The position numbers and the translations under genes are program-made. Under the pieces are notes generated by a model. It was not told where the DNA came from and did no database searches. It was given only the letters and a program-made list of their open reading frames with translations. 64,000 nucleotides of DNA, from contig CM019713.1 of the NCBI GenBank assembly GCA_009760885.1, forward strand, positions 80,289,086 through 80,353,085. Reading direction: 5' to 3'. This document shows, in pieces, positions 10,961 through 21,899 of this stretch (position 1 is its first letter; every line of letters begins with the position of its first letter). Source of the stretch: Achatina immaculata. Taxonomy: Eukaryota; Mollusca; Gastropoda; Stylommatophora; Achatinidae.

Positions 10961-11160
10961 AATCAGTCTGATATCACCCAACACTTCTCAAACATCTCAA
11001 TCTGATATCATCTATCAAGTCTTTACTACAAACACATCAGTCTGATATCATCCAAAAAGTCTTTACTTCAGAAAAATAAGTCTGATATCACCAAACAAGT
11101 CTTTACTACGACAAAATCAGTCTGATATCACCCAACAAGTCTGTATTTCAACGTTGACAT
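10961..11160. repeat. 40-bp tandem repeat, 5 copies
   Basis: TCTGATATCA recurs at 10967, 11001, 11041, 11081 and 11121 within a unit CAGTCTGATATCACCCAACA plus AGTCTTTACTACAAC-like sequence. The first unit is shortened. Confidence 0.9.
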
Positions 11161-11356
11161 ATTCCCCCACGCCTACTCTCAGACACAGCTTCCTACAAAT
11201 CACGGCCAAGCTTTGCTCCCTTTCTTCCATCCCTTTTTTTTTTTACTTTCTTTTTTGTTTTGTAACATACGTGTAAAGTTCAGTTTTCTTTCCCGTTCAT
11301 ATTTCTTTGTCCTGTATTGTTTAAGGTGTAAGCCGAAATGCTATAACTGTGTGCTA

Positions 11357-11648
11357 GTTAATTAATAACGTGTTTTCCAGCTTTTTGTTTTAAATAGTCT
11401 AATATTTAGTTTATAAGTGGAGTAAGAATCTCTGCCTGGTGTTTTTGTCAGACCCATATAATCCTACAACTTTATAGACAAAGGACAGGACGAGGAACTA
11501 AGTAAGGACACTACTTTCAGTCGTGTAAATGTTTTGTGTGTGTGTTTTTTTTTTGTTGAAGTTGACAAGTTTCAAGATTATAATGTTGCAGTTCCTCAGG
11601 ACACACGATTATGTTTCACTATCTCAAGTAGATGTAAATGCTACCATT
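11357..11648 (+). repeat. Direct repeat, left copy (partner 13527-13796)
   Basis: About 290 bp beginning TTAATTAATAACGTG and ending AGTAGATGTAAAT recur in the same orientation 2.17 kb downstream, with small indels in T runs and one 11-base difference. The sequence just before it (GTAAGCCGAAATGC) weakly resembles the end of repeat family H. No LTR ends (TG...CA) or primer-binding site were seen. Confidence 0.85.
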
Positions 11649-13160
11649 TTTTTTCATCTTCCACAAATGTTGTTGGAATGAAGAGTAACAATGTGTATTA
11701 TATCATAACATAAACATACAGTACATTCTATTAGGATAACTCTTTGATTGCATGTTGTTGATACCATGTATCTTCGTGTGTGCGTGGAAAATAGCATTAT
11801 GCTGGTAAGTATATTCGTAAATAGCATTACGTAAGCTAATCGTCCACATCGTTGCATCGTTTCTCTTCACTGAAACCTATGAGGCGGAAGTTAAATATAT
11901 TCCTGTGTATGTTCTCATATATTTTATACAAATCCTATGATGTTCATTCAGTATGCAACAAAGCAAGCTGTTAAGACACACGTGGGCAATGTAATTCTCA
12001 GAATTGAAGTACCATACAAGGATCTTAAATGGGGGACACTTCGTGGTTGGTGAAGCTGTTATTTAGTACTTAAGAACAAATTTCACAGAGGAAGACAAAT
12101 TACTGACATTTTAAATTGTAAGATATTATCAGATATTTCTTTATTATCTTTCAATAACTTTCTCATCTTGTCCTCCCGCTTGAGACATCTAATTGATCTA
12201 ATTTTGTCTGTGGCGTTGTTCTAGTGCATCTATGAACACGACTAGTGTAAACGTTAGTGTAATAAAGTTATCGTGCTAAAGAATGGAGAACATTTGCATT
12301 GTACCTTGATTTTTTTTAAAATCTAGGATTTTTAAGAGTGTCAGAAGTTCAACCACAATAATCACGAAAATTACACAGAAAGATTACTAGCGCCTAAAAT
12401 GAAAATTATAGGGAAAACTTTCCAACCTGAATTAATGCAGTTTTCTTTTACGCAGTCTAAAAATAGTTGATGGTTGGTTTTATTGTCATCTTATCTGAGC
12501 TGTCTATTTGTTCATATGGTTTTCTATAAAATCTACTCGCCCTCTATCTTTAAAGAGAAAATGACTATTTATCTTTCGACATTTCATTCTTTATTTTCTA
12601 GTAACAGACACATTTATGATATTCACATTTTAGAATTCTTTGAAGGATTAATAAAATAAAACCAGGAAATAATGTCAGTACAAAAAATGAAAATAAAACA
12701 ATAGTGAAATCAAATGTTAAATACTCTGTAGGAGAAAATAAATTCGAAAAGTATATGTATGTATATGTATGTATGTACGTATGTATATATATATAGGGAG
12801 AGAATGGATGTGAAGTAAGCAAGAGGAAGGTTACAATGAATGAGAATACGGTGAACTTTTAAATAACGATCTCAGAGAAGCTTCTCTAAACTTGTGTAAA
12901 AGAAAAAATATCAATACAGTAAGAAAGATAGCAGAGCACTTGGACTGGACATGACTTGTGAACAATTTTAATGATGACTAGGTAAGCGAACCAGAGATTG
13001 TACTAGGCAGGTAGAGACAAGTGAGAAAATGAGTACCTGAAATATATGGACACAATATCTGAATCAAACGGAACGCGGAGCTCCGAACTCAAGACTTTGA
13101 CAAGTTACTGTATTTTACGATCTGAGACTTGTCAACAACATCAGTCTGTCCCATAGAGCC
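11649..13160. other. No gene seen; GTAT/TA microsatellite near 12754-12797
   Basis: AT-rich sequence between the two direct repeats. Short frames (for example 12474-12659) are AT-driven and unsupported. A GTATGT/TATA microsatellite lies at 12754-12797. Confidence 0.5.
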
Positions 13161-13307
13161 AGAGCCAAGCATGCTGTCTGGGGAAGTCAGAACCAGGCAT
13201 GCTACCTGGGGAAGTCAGAGCTGGGCATGCTACCTGGGAAAGTCAAAGCCAAGCATGCTACCTGGGGAAGCCAGAGCCAGGCATGCTACCTGGGGAAGTC
13301 AGAGCCA
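13161..13307. repeat. 28-bp tandem repeat, about 5 copies
   Basis: The unit CAGGCATGCTACCTGGGGAA plus GTCAGAGC is repeated with few changes and is GC-rich relative to its surroundings. GCATGC is palindromic. Confidence 0.9.
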
Positions 13308-13526
13308 CCGTCATAAAAGTCTAAACTAACAAAGCTCCATGTTGTGCTGGAACATCCAAATAGTTACTCCAAGATGCGAAAGATTCTGGAACCGCTTGCC
13401 TTCACACTCTGTAACTGGCTATAGAAAGATAAGATCTAGAAACATCACAGGACTGTATAATAGCCAGTATTACTCAAGACTGCAAGAAAAAAGTCAATAT
13501 AAGGACCAACAACCAGTTCCATAGTC
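13308..13526. other. Spacer with a short unrecognised frame
   Basis: A 61-residue plus-strand frame (13339-13524) contains ERFWNRLPS, which faintly recalls the end of LINE polyproteins. The similarity is too short to call. Confidence 0.3.
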
Positions 13527-13796
13527 ATATCAATTAATAACGTGTTTTCCAGCTTTTTGTTTTAAATAGTTTATAAGAGGAGTAAGAATCTCTGGCTGGT
13601 GTTTTTGTCAGACTCATATAATCCTACAACTTTATAGACAAAAGACAAGACGAGGAGCTAAGTAAAGACACTACTTTCAGTCGTGTAAATGTTTTGTGTT
13701 TTTTTTTTGTTGAAGTTGACAAGTTTCAAGATCATATTGTTGCAGTTCTTCAGTACACACGATTATGTTTCACTATCTCAAGTAGATGTAAATTCT
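13527..13796 (+). repeat. Direct repeat, right copy
   Basis: Partner of 11357-11648 in the same orientation, from TTAATAACGTGTTTTCCAGC to AGTAGATGTAAAT. It is shorter by a deletion near 13568. Confidence 0.85.
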
Positions 13797-14500
13797 ACTC
13801 ATTCATTCCACATATAAGTTCCATGATCTGCTAGAATAAATTCTGATGAAAAATTGTTGTAGAAAGAAATTGAAAGGAAGTTAATCTGTGATTTAAAATA
13901 ATAGGATTTTTTTTAGAAATGTGATACTTTTCATGTTATTTGATCTTTTCCTAAATGTCACATTAAGCATTGATTCCCATAAATGTGTGAGATAGACCAA
14001 TACTGCCAGTTCTATTTTGGAGTGAAATAGTTTGGAGAAATGATACTGCGTAAAGCTGGTTATATTAGAGGTACATGCAGGTATAATTTTCAGTTTTGCA
14101 TGAGGAAAGAATGAGTGAGTAAAACAGGCAGAATTTGAAATGGCAGAAAGTAAGATGAGTATATAAAGAGTATATATATATATGTATGTATGTATGTATG
14201 TATATATATATAAATATATATAAAGATGAGTATATAAAAACATACAATAACCCAATATTGCGGCAAATGACTTTTCCAGAAATTATATAAAAAAACACAA
14301 CAGATTTTTAAATATATATATATATATGAAACATTAAATAATTATCTCTTGTATAACCTCCTTGTAAGAACAACAGACACAAAATAGCAGCTTTATTGAA
14401 AAACAAACACATGATATGTGAAACAAACAGATCAGTATACAACACAAATTAACTCTCAACTCTGTTCTACCAATGTCATACATGAACACACAAAAAAACA
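13797..14500. other. No gene seen; GTAT/TA microsatellite near 14170-14222
   Basis: AT-rich sequence with microsatellites at 14170-14222 and 14311-14328. Minus-strand hydrophobic frames here come from the microsatellite. Confidence 0.5.
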
Positions 14501-14640
14501 AGAAAATAAAAAATCAGAAAATATACGTTTAAGGAGAGTACTAAACATAATAAGAAGAGATCAAATCACAAATGACATTATCATAACAAAGGTTGGACGG
14601 ACACCTGTACTACACAACATCCAGATACAACGAGCCGTGA
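14501..14640 (+). mobile_element. RTE-like polyprotein fragment
   Basis: The frame reads RLRRVLNIIRRDQITND and GRTPVLHNIQIQR, matching the C-terminal segment of RTE-like proteins that in element B reads LRRILQIRWPDTISNQE. Only about 45 residues remain, and the 53-bp array begins immediately afterwards. Confidence 0.6.
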
Positions 14641-14945
14641 CCACATTACAAGCCTACCAGCAGACAGTAGATCACAGAAACAACGAGATCTGACCACATT
14701 ACAAGCCTACCAGCAGACAGTAGATCACAGAAACAACGAGATTTGACCACATTACAAGCCTACCAGCAGACAGTAGATCACAGAAACAACGAGATTTGAC
14801 CACATTACAAGCCTACCAGCAGACAGTAGATCACAGAAACAACGAGATTTGACCACATTACAAGCCTACCAGCAGACAGTAGATCACAGAAACAACGAGA
14901 TTTGACCACATTACAAGCCTACCAGCAGAGAGTAGATCACAGAAA
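14638..14945. repeat. 53-bp tandem repeat, about 6 copies
   Basis: CCACATTACAAGCCTACCAG begins units at 14641, 14694, 14747, 14800, 14853 and 14906; copies are nearly identical. The first unit is continuous with the LINE fragment upstream, so the array may have grown from element sequence. Confidence 0.95.
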
Positions 14946-15050
14946 ACATTCAAGGTAAGATTTGTAGGAAACAAAGGGAGAGCTGGCACACTGCAATAAG
15001 TTCAAGGAGGGGATTACCTTAAATATCCCATTATACAAATCAAACCAAAG

Positions 15051-15683
15051 TGTCTTCTCAGCGCTGAGAGGTATATGAGAAGGAGATAAGGAAATAATGA
15101 AGAGTATGAATGTCTGATGGTGAAGACTTGTGTCTTCTCAGCGCTGACAGGTATATGAGAAGGAGACAATAATGAATAGTATGAATGTCTGATGGTGAAG
15201 ACTTGTGTTTCTCAGCGCTGACAGGTATTTGAGAAGAAGATAAGGAAATGATGAAGAGTATGAATGTCTGATGGTGAAGACCTGTGTCTTCTCAGTTCTG
15301 ACAGGTATAAGAGAAGAAGATAAGGAAATGATGAAGAGTATTAATGTCTGATGGTAAAGACTTGTGTCTTCTCCGCGCTGAGAGGTATATGAGAAGATGA
15401 AATACTGAGGAGTATGAATATCTGATGGTAAAGACCTGTGTCTTCTCAGCGCTGAGAGGTATATGAAAAGGACACAAGGAAATAGTGAAGAGTATGAATG
15501 TCTGATGGTGAAGACATGTGTCTTCTCAGCGCTGAGAGGTATATGAGAAGGAAACATTAATGAAGAGTAAGAATGTCTGATGGTGAAGACCTGTGTCTTC
15601 TCAGCGCTGAGAGGTATATGAGAAGGAGATAAGGAAATAATGAAGAGTATGAATGTCTGATGGTGAAGACCTGTGTCTTCTCA
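15051..15683. repeat. About 80-bp minisatellite, 8 copies, with an internal palindrome
   Basis: Units begin TGTCTTCTCAGCGCTGAGAG and end TCTGATGGTGAAGAC. Most contain the 14-bp palindrome TCTCAGCGCTGAGA. Unit lengths vary from 75 to 81. Frames across the array (minus 15557-15138) are repeat products. A related single stretch lies at 38838-38870. Confidence 0.95.
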
Positions 15684-15699
15684 ACAGATCTGTTTTTAC

Positions 15700-16470
15700 T
15701 GAACAGTGGACATATGAAGAAAATAGACCAGGAATTTGAGCATCACACTATAACGTGAGCAACTTCCGATATACATATGGTACCTAAGTAGCCAACAATG
15801 AAAAGAACCTACATACATTGTTTGATGTAGAAATAAAAGAGAGCGAAAAGAAAGACCTGATATAAGTAGCAAGAAAACAGAAACGATGGTTATATCAGGA
15901 AAGAAGAGCTCACCTAAACGCACCGTCACGGTACATGGAGCAACACTGAGATAAATGCATGTATTTAAATATCTGGACACAGTAGCTCAATCACATGGAG
16001 TATTCAGTATCACAGAATATCGGAAACCGAATTCTAAAACGTTACATTGAGCTCATATTTTCTATAGAAATGAGTCATGAACAATGAACGAATCAATGCA
16101 AAGATCACTAGTTACAACAGATTTGTGGTTTATTAGAAGAATGTAATGAATACTATGGACAGTCAAGATGTCTATACATGTAATGTGTAACAAAACAAGT
16201 GAAGAAAGGGACCTATTTAAATACATTAAAGTCATCATTCATATATAATATAAACTCATCTGTAATGAGAAGAGATGGCTTGAAAACATCATAAAACAAG
16301 AAGACAGGCAGGTGAAGGAGAAGAGAAAATATCATGGACAAAGAAAGGCGACGACACAATAACAAAGCCACGAACTGAGCTGAAGGGAAATATCAAGTAT
16401 CAAGATCTTTAGACAAGCCTCACTGCCAAGACCTGTGGGACAAGGCGTGTAACGATAATGATAATGTTGA
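15700..16470 (+). mobile_element. Decayed RTE-like element fragment (C/E type)
   Basis: Frame pieces in order match the region after the catalytic core of RTE-like reverse transcriptases: KKTETMVISGKK, then a stretch like the F-K-Y-L-G motif (MHVFKYLDTVAQ), LWFIRRM near 16130, and a basic segment like the C-terminal T-G-K-I-E-G-R-R region of family C. Many stops. The segment 15821-15934 is repeated in inverted orientation at 16747-16859. Confidence 0.65.
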
Positions 16471-16746
16471 AGTGAGCTAAGGTTTATAGCAAGTAATTAT
16501 CATCACACTTCTGTTTCAGGATCACGCTACTAGAGCACGGAGTTCAATGCCAACAATGTTAACAGTGATCAACAACATGGAGACTGGATGAAAACAAATG
16601 TTTTGCTGCATCACACACATAAACACACGAATAAACATATAACAAAAGACTAATGCAGTAGATACCGTGTACTGGCGAGACTGGCCTCAGATTTAGGGGA
16701 CTACATGCAGAAACATTTGTACGATATTGCTCACCACGCTTCCAAT

Positions 16747-16859
16747 ACCGTGACGGTGCGTTTAGGTGAGTTCTTCTTTCCTGATATAACCATCGTTTCT
16801 GTTTTCTTGCCACTTATGTCAGGCCCTTCCTTTCGCTCTCTTGTATTTCTACATCAAAC
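16747..16859 (-). mobile_element. Inverted copy of the LINE segment at 15821-15934
   Basis: The reverse complement of this 113-bp stretch matches 15821-15934 with about ten differences, including CAGAAACGATGGTTATATCA. No other part of the element is visible next to it. Confidence 0.9.
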
Positions 16860-17235
16860 AATAGTTTTAGTGTCCCCAACCACAAACCAAATCTGATTTT
16901 CTGGTAACAGATATCAAGCAATGTCGCACAGATGACACAAGCCGCCTAGCGCTTGAGAACCGCTACATTCAGGACTATGGGACTCTGGAACCACACGTTT
17001 TGAACTCGTTATTCAGCTACACTTAACATTATCCTCTTCAACAATCATAATCCCTCTCCGCTAAGCTCTATTCCCTTCTCGCTTGTTACACATAGTTCAG
17101 AACCTCCTCACAGCATAACATTACAGCCCCTCTATCCCAACTATAATAGTATATTTCACCTTCTCCTGCCTAGATTAACATTGTATCACTCTCTCTTTCC
17201 CCCTCCACGGCTTCCTCACCAACCACCCTCAGTTA
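16860..17235. other. No gene seen
   Basis: Unassigned sequence between the inverted LINE piece and a copy of repeat H. Confidence 0.4.
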
Positions 17236-17545
17236 CAACCCGCCTATCGCACATCACAAGTCTCTGTTTAAACACTGTCTACGCTTTACCATGCCCATTT
17301 CTGAACAAACGTAGGACAAGCCACATCTTCTTACAAGTTACACTAAGTGCTCTATTCATGTTATTTCCTTTTTTTAACGTAGCATTCATATGAATCTATC
17401 CTTTATCTCCTCTCTCTACTTATTGATCCTATATGTCTTTGTATGATTAAGGCTCACGCCGAAACATCACAACTTTGTAATCGTTAAGTAATAAACTTTT
17501 CATACTGTTTTCCTAGTTTATACATTTTGTATCACACCTTTAGTG
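17236..17545 (+). mobile_element. Repeat family H, copy 1
   Basis: Collinear with the reverse complement of the H insertion at 23733-24051. Landmarks are AAGTCTCTGTTTAAACA, TCATATGAATCTAT, TGTATGATTAAGGCTCACGC and ACTTTGTAATCGTTAAG. H has no recognisable coding capacity and behaves like a short retroposon (14-bp target duplication at the second copy). Its class is not known to me. Confidence 0.8.
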
Positions 17546-17554
17546 CAGTAATTC

Positions 17555-17585
17555 GTGTATAGTTGTATACTTATACACTAATTAT
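17555..17585. repeat. Imperfectly palindromic GTGTATA motif
   Basis: GTGTATAG, TTGTATAC, TTATACAC followed by TAATTAT forms a near-palindrome (GTGTATA pairs with TATACAC). A close copy lies at 24019-24049, and a split copy surrounds elements C1 and D1 (30236-30252 and 35285-35311). Confidence 0.7.
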
Positions 17586-18333
17586 AATGGAGTAGTGGAA
17601 TTTCATACAGTGAAAATGGACTAAAGAGAAAATTGAACAGAAATGAGAGAAACAGGAAGAATTTAGCAACACAAAAAAATAGTTCCTTAATATTCATCCT
17701 ACATCCTGGGATATTTAACTTTAATTGAGATTTGGACACGCTCTGTTTAAAATATTCGTAATCAATTTAACTTTCAAACGAAGTATTCGATAAATCTATT
17801 CACAGCAAGGAATCACAAAACAGATATAACGTAACAGACCAAATGGCTTTAAATTAATATTAAACTGCTCTCGTTGATTAAGAAACATAGATATACCTTC
17901 GTATTTAGTACTGCTGTCCTGGTTGGTCATATACACAAAGTCTATAAAAATATGAAGCAATTGTATTTTTTTTTGTTTTACATTAGAAACAGTGGACAAA
18001 TAAGTTACTGATGAAAGAATGGGAGGTACTGATTTCTTAAAGTATTTTACATATTTTCGTTTATTCATGTTCATTTAGTTTCTTCATCTCATCAGGAATT
18101 GAGAGTCGCGTGCCCAGTCTTCATCTAGGGAAACTTTTGGGCATATAAAGTGGATTAACATTCTCTGTAGGGAATGTCACTTCTGGTTACAAAGTTTATT
18201 GTGCTTCATCAGAATATGTGTGAATACGTAAACAGCAAATGTTGCAACCAAAGTAAAACGGTTATATTGTATCACTAGGAAAGAATATTAGACCCGCATT
18301 TATCTATTCGTGATGTGATTTTGTAGAATACAT
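17586..18333. other. 5' flank of receptor 1; no gene
   Basis: AT-rich sequence without a distinct TATA box or repeat. It must contain the receptor's upstream region, but no regulatory site can be supported. Confidence 0.4.
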
Positions 18334-19344
18334 GTGTTTGAAATGTCAGTTAATCATTCCTTATTGGCACAAATTACTAAAGAAACAAAACTTGTCACTG
18401 ACAGTCAAATACAGATATTTACTATATTAGTTTATGTCATTTTATGTGGTATCGTTAGCCTGCTCGGAATAATGGCTAACGTTATCAACTTGGTTGTTTT
18501 TTACAAGCAAGGACTTAACACAACTATTAACATTAGTTTCTTCGCCATGGCCGTCTCTGATCTTAGTGGTCTTCTCTTACAGCAGTGGTATATCACCTGT
18601 GTTAACCCGCTAGTTATAAACTCAGGAATACCCATAGTATTTCCAGGTGTTCGGTACATCACGGGCGCTGTTCCACGGGAAGCGTTTGCTCTAATCACGT
18701 GTCTAATCACCGCCTACATTACGGCAGAGAGATGTTTCTGTATAATTTTCCCACTGCACATTAAGCAGATGATCACTCCAAGAAAAACATCAGTGGTGAT
18801 CATATCCCTCTATGTCGGTACCTGGATAACAGGCATTCCCTTGTACTGTACAAGCTACATAGACTGGAAGTTCTATTCAGGCAAGAACAAATACCTTCTC
18901 AGTTTAATTCTTACAAGTAACAGCGACGACGTTGAAAGCATAGTGAATGTGATCCATGCTTTTCTCGGCTTCTTGTCCTTCCAGGCAGTCGTGGTATTCA
19001 CATTGATCTTAGTACAGAAATTAGGACAAAAAAGTTCCTGGCGTAAATCGGCAAATGTTGGCCACGTTAAGTCAGAATCTTTGTCTAAGAAAGATAGGAG
19101 AACCATGATAATGATTGTTATTATCGCTACAGTTTTAATCATATGCTACACTCCGGCTACATTGTTGTGTGTGGCAACGTTTGTGAATCCTGAGTTTGGC
19201 TATGGTGGGAGATACTACAATCTTTACTACATCATGTGGTCTTTCGCAACTTTGCTGGAGAACATCAACTCAAGCGTCAATATTTTGTTCTACATAAAAA
19301 TGAGTACTAACTATAGAAACACCTTAATGTATTTATTTTTCTAA
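18334..19344 (+). CDS. Rhodopsin-like G-protein-coupled receptor 1 (gastropod chemoreceptor-type)
   Basis: Intact single-exon frame of 336 residues with seven hydrophobic segments at about 27-56, 64-84, 118-140, 152-171, 203-228, 256-284 and 296-321. Landmarks of class A receptors are present in modified form: Asn49 (1.50), Asp76 in AVSDL (2.50), ERC at 132-134 in place of DRY, CYTP at 271-274 in place of CWxP, and NSSVNILFY at 312-320 in place of NPxxY. The N-terminus has a glycosylation site (NHS at 7-9). The cysteine normally found at 3.25 is absent although Cys172 is present in the second outer loop. The ligand is unknown; the lineage-specific gastropod expansions are thought to be chemosensory. 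It would act at the plasma membrane through G proteins. Met4 (18343) is an alternative start. Its close relative lies at 37520-38560. Confidence 0.92.
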   Translation: MFEMSVNHSLLAQITKETKLVTDSQIQIFTILVYVILCGIVSLLGIMANVINLVVFYKQGLNTTINISFFAMAVSDLSGLLLQQWYITCVNPLVINSGIPIVFPGVRYITGAVPREAFALITCLITAYITAERCFCIIFPLHIKQMITPRKTSVVIISLYVGTWITGIPLYCTSYIDWKFYSGKNKYLLSLILTSNSDDVESIVNVIHAFLGFLSFQAVVVFTLILVQKLGQKSSWRKSANVGHVKSESLSKKDRRTMIMIVIIATVLIICYTPATLLCVATFVNPEFGYGGRYYNLYYIMWSFATLLENINSSVNILFYIKMSTNYRNTLMYLFF

Positions 19345-19579
19345 TTAAACTTGTTTTAAATCAAGGGATGATCTAATCGTCCTGAGAAAATGAATAGTCT
19401 ACTATATCTGTGAATGTTAAGAGTACATTAGCTCAAATGGAAAGGAGAGACAAATATATGTCTTCTTTTTTCTCAATTTCCTGTCTTTCTGTTCCATCTA
19501 TCTGTCTTTCTGTTTATCTCTCTGTCACTCTGTCTCTCCCTCTCTCATAGACAGTAAATCAATTTAGAAAGCCATAAAT

Positions 19580-20545
19580 ACCCTATCTAATAAAAGAAAA
19601 GAATTTGATTTTCAACCAATCAATCGTGCATACACTAGCGTACATTTCAGTGGACATTTCATAGAAGAAATCAACGTTCTTAAATCATCAATACCAGCTC
19701 CTGCATGCGACTTACATGAACTACAAACATTCCTGGACAGCAGATGTACTGATTTTAAACAGTTACATATTTCATTCTTAACAGTCAGTGAAGTTCACAG
19801 TTATCTCTTAACCTTAAAAAACAACAATACAGCTTGGCTTGATGATATTAGTAATAAGATCTTACGTTATGCTGCACCTGTCATTTCACATACACTAACA
19901 TACATTTATAATCAGTGCATTGCACAATGTTATTTCCCCGAGGACTTTAAAATCTGCTATGGTGTATCCTCGCTTTAATCTGGCTCATCCAACAATCTTA
20001 CCAACTATAGACCAATATCCATATTATCGTCATTATCAAAACCACTCGAAAAACACATACACAAAATAACTCTACGACACATTCAATTTACTCATAGACA
20101 GTCAGTCAGGCTTTAGACTCATTAATTCCTGCCACACAGCTCTTACCAAAATGACAGAAAACTGGTTAGTAAACATAAATGACGACAGACTATGTGGTGT
20201 CACCTTTGTCGACTTTAAAAAGGTATTTGATATGACTGACCACGATATTCATGTAAGAAAAATAAAGACTAATAAATTGCACCTTGACCTAATAAAATTA
20301 ATTGCATCATTTCTTTCAGACGGACATCAGGTAGTGTTCTTCAACAATTCTCAGTTAAATTCTGCTTTAATTGACACTGGTGTTCCTCAATGTTCTATTC
20401 TTGGCCCGTTGCTCTTTGCTATCTATATCAATGATCTTCCACTTCATCTTAAACACTCTTCTTGTGACCTTTTTTGTCGATGATTGCAATCTACACCAGT
20501 GTTCTAGTTATGTAGAAGATTCAGTTTCAGCATATTGTCCTTTAT
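19580..20545 (+). mobile_element. CR1/Jockey-like LINE G, copy 1 (reverse transcriptase fragment)
   Basis: Broken frames read in order NLTNYRPISIL and SKPLEKHIHK (20000-20060), GVTFVDFKKVFDMTDH with catalytic Asp of motif A (near 20205), GVPQCSILGPLLFAIYINDL (20370-20435), then FVDD in another frame at about 20474. These are reverse transcriptase motifs in the style of the CR1/Jockey group (G-P-L-L-F-x-I-Y-I-N-D-L). A frame shift separates motif B from FVDD, and an upstream stop follows the segment near 19978. Endonuclease is not present. Confidence 0.85.
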
Positions 20546-20970
20546 GACAAGCTTTTCTTTGTCAGTGAAATCTAAGCTGTTTAGTAGTGTTGTTCTTATC
20601 AGGACAGAACTGTGTTGTATTGGTTTCCAATTTTTGGAAGATACGTCTGTTCTGGATATTTGTTAGAAAGCCACTAATTTGTAAGTAGCTGCTTATAGTA
20701 GTTACTAGTTGTCAGAAACTTCTTCCTATGGCGTTGTCTAGGCCCCAAGGAAGTTAATTCAACCTGCCATGCTGGCAGCTTGTCCTCTTTTCTCATCTCC
20801 TTTTTCGTCGTTCAATTCTTCATTCAATAAATGTTTTAATGTGCATCCTTGTAGTTGAATTATTACTAACTTTATGGAATTTTCTAGTTTTCTAGTGCGT
20901 GAGAAGTCCTGCCAAAGTTTTCATCGTGACACTGCCGTTTTTGTTGTAGCAGTTGCGAACCTGACATTGT
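20546..20970. other. No gene seen; possible AATAAA at 20825
   Basis: T-rich sequence with AATAAA (in CATTCAATAAATG). It might be untranslated retroelement sequence but nothing further can be shown. Confidence 0.35.
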
Positions 20971-21055
20971 TGTTGTGTCACTCAGGGTGTACAGTAGTGA
21001 CAAAATTGCCTTTTTTAAGGTATAGTAGTGCTACCAACTCTCACAGGCAACAACA
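20971..21055 (+). mobile_element. Scrap related to the Gypsy-like linker at window start
   Basis: The stretch including TTGTTGTTGTGTCACTCAGG and TAGTAGTGCTACCAACTCTC matches the reverse complement of positions 1-96 with some substitutions and small gaps. Similarity does not extend clearly beyond about 85 bp. Confidence 0.7.
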
Positions 21056-21334
21056 TGTAAGTCTATCAAGGTACAGAAAAAATCCAGAAAATTCCATCTC
21101 TTGATGCCTTGGACACGTCACAGATTTACAGTAACATTTCTTTCAATGATACCCTGCTGGCACGTCAGTACTTGTCCAAGAGGGATACGTATTTACCTGT
21201 TGTGGCTCTTCGCTGTTCAATTGAGTATGGTGTGAAAGGTAACGCAAAAACGTGTCAAATGATCAGCAGTGTCGCCATTGCTTTCAAGATGAAGTTCGGT
21301 TCTGTGTACCGAGCTACTGAGCTTAGTGCTGTGA

Positions 21335-21637
21335 CGTTCAGTTTTATAAAGTGACAGAGAGAGTGAGGAAGATAGAGGTGTATGGTTCAGTTTTATAAAG
21401 TGAGAGAGAGAGAGTGAGGAAGATAGAGGTGTATGGTTCAGTTTTATAAAGTGAGAGAGAGAGTGAGGAAGATAGAGGTGTATGTTTCGGTTTTATAAAG
21501 TGAGAGAGAGAGTGAGGAAGATAAAGGTGTATGTTTCAGTTTTATAAAGTGAGAGAGGGAGTGAGGAAGATAAAGGTGTGTGGTTCAGGTTTACAATGTG
21601 AGAGATTGAGTGAGGAAGATATAGGTGTGTGATTCAG
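21335..21637. repeat. About 50-bp tandem repeat, 6 copies
   Basis: GTTTTATAAA recurs at 21341, 21390, 21441, 21490 and 21539, with a degenerate unit at 21588, each followed by a GA run and GTGAGGAAGATAGAGGTGTA. Length differences lie in the GA run. Confidence 0.95.
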
Positions 21638-21849
21638 GTTCTGTCTGCTCCTCTCCACAGATTTTTTTAGTTGTTTTATTTTCTGAAGAGCGATAGATCT
21701 CCTCCTTTTAATTTCCCTCATTGTATCTCCATTATTAGTTAGTAGTGATTTTAGATATTTCCACTTCTTCCAGTTTTTCCTCATTGATACATATTTCAGC
21801 TGCCTTGTTTGTTTTGTCAGTCGTCATCAATTTAGTTTTCTTTGCATTA

Positions 21850-21850
<1 letters not shown>
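21636..21850 (-). mobile_element. LINE family D fragment
   Basis: The minus strand reads WKYLKSLLTNNGDTMREIKR and ALQKIKQLKKSVERSRQN, collinear with D1 at 34590-34810. It begins next to a TA microsatellite (21851-21897) and ends in the 50-bp array, with no tail seen. Confidence 0.85.

Positions 21851-21899
<49 letters not shown>

Noticed and set aside
12474..12659. Short hydrophobic frames here and at 14298-14065, 22102-21827 and 35558-35376
   Set aside because: AT- or microsatellite-driven composition, no family features and no start context.
11357..13796. LTR pair of a small LTR element
   Set aside because: No TG...CA ends, no primer-binding site or polypurine tract and no coding remnant between the copies.
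15138..15557. 139-residue minus-strand frame
   Set aside because: Product of the 80-bp minisatellite; all frames show the same periodic peptide.
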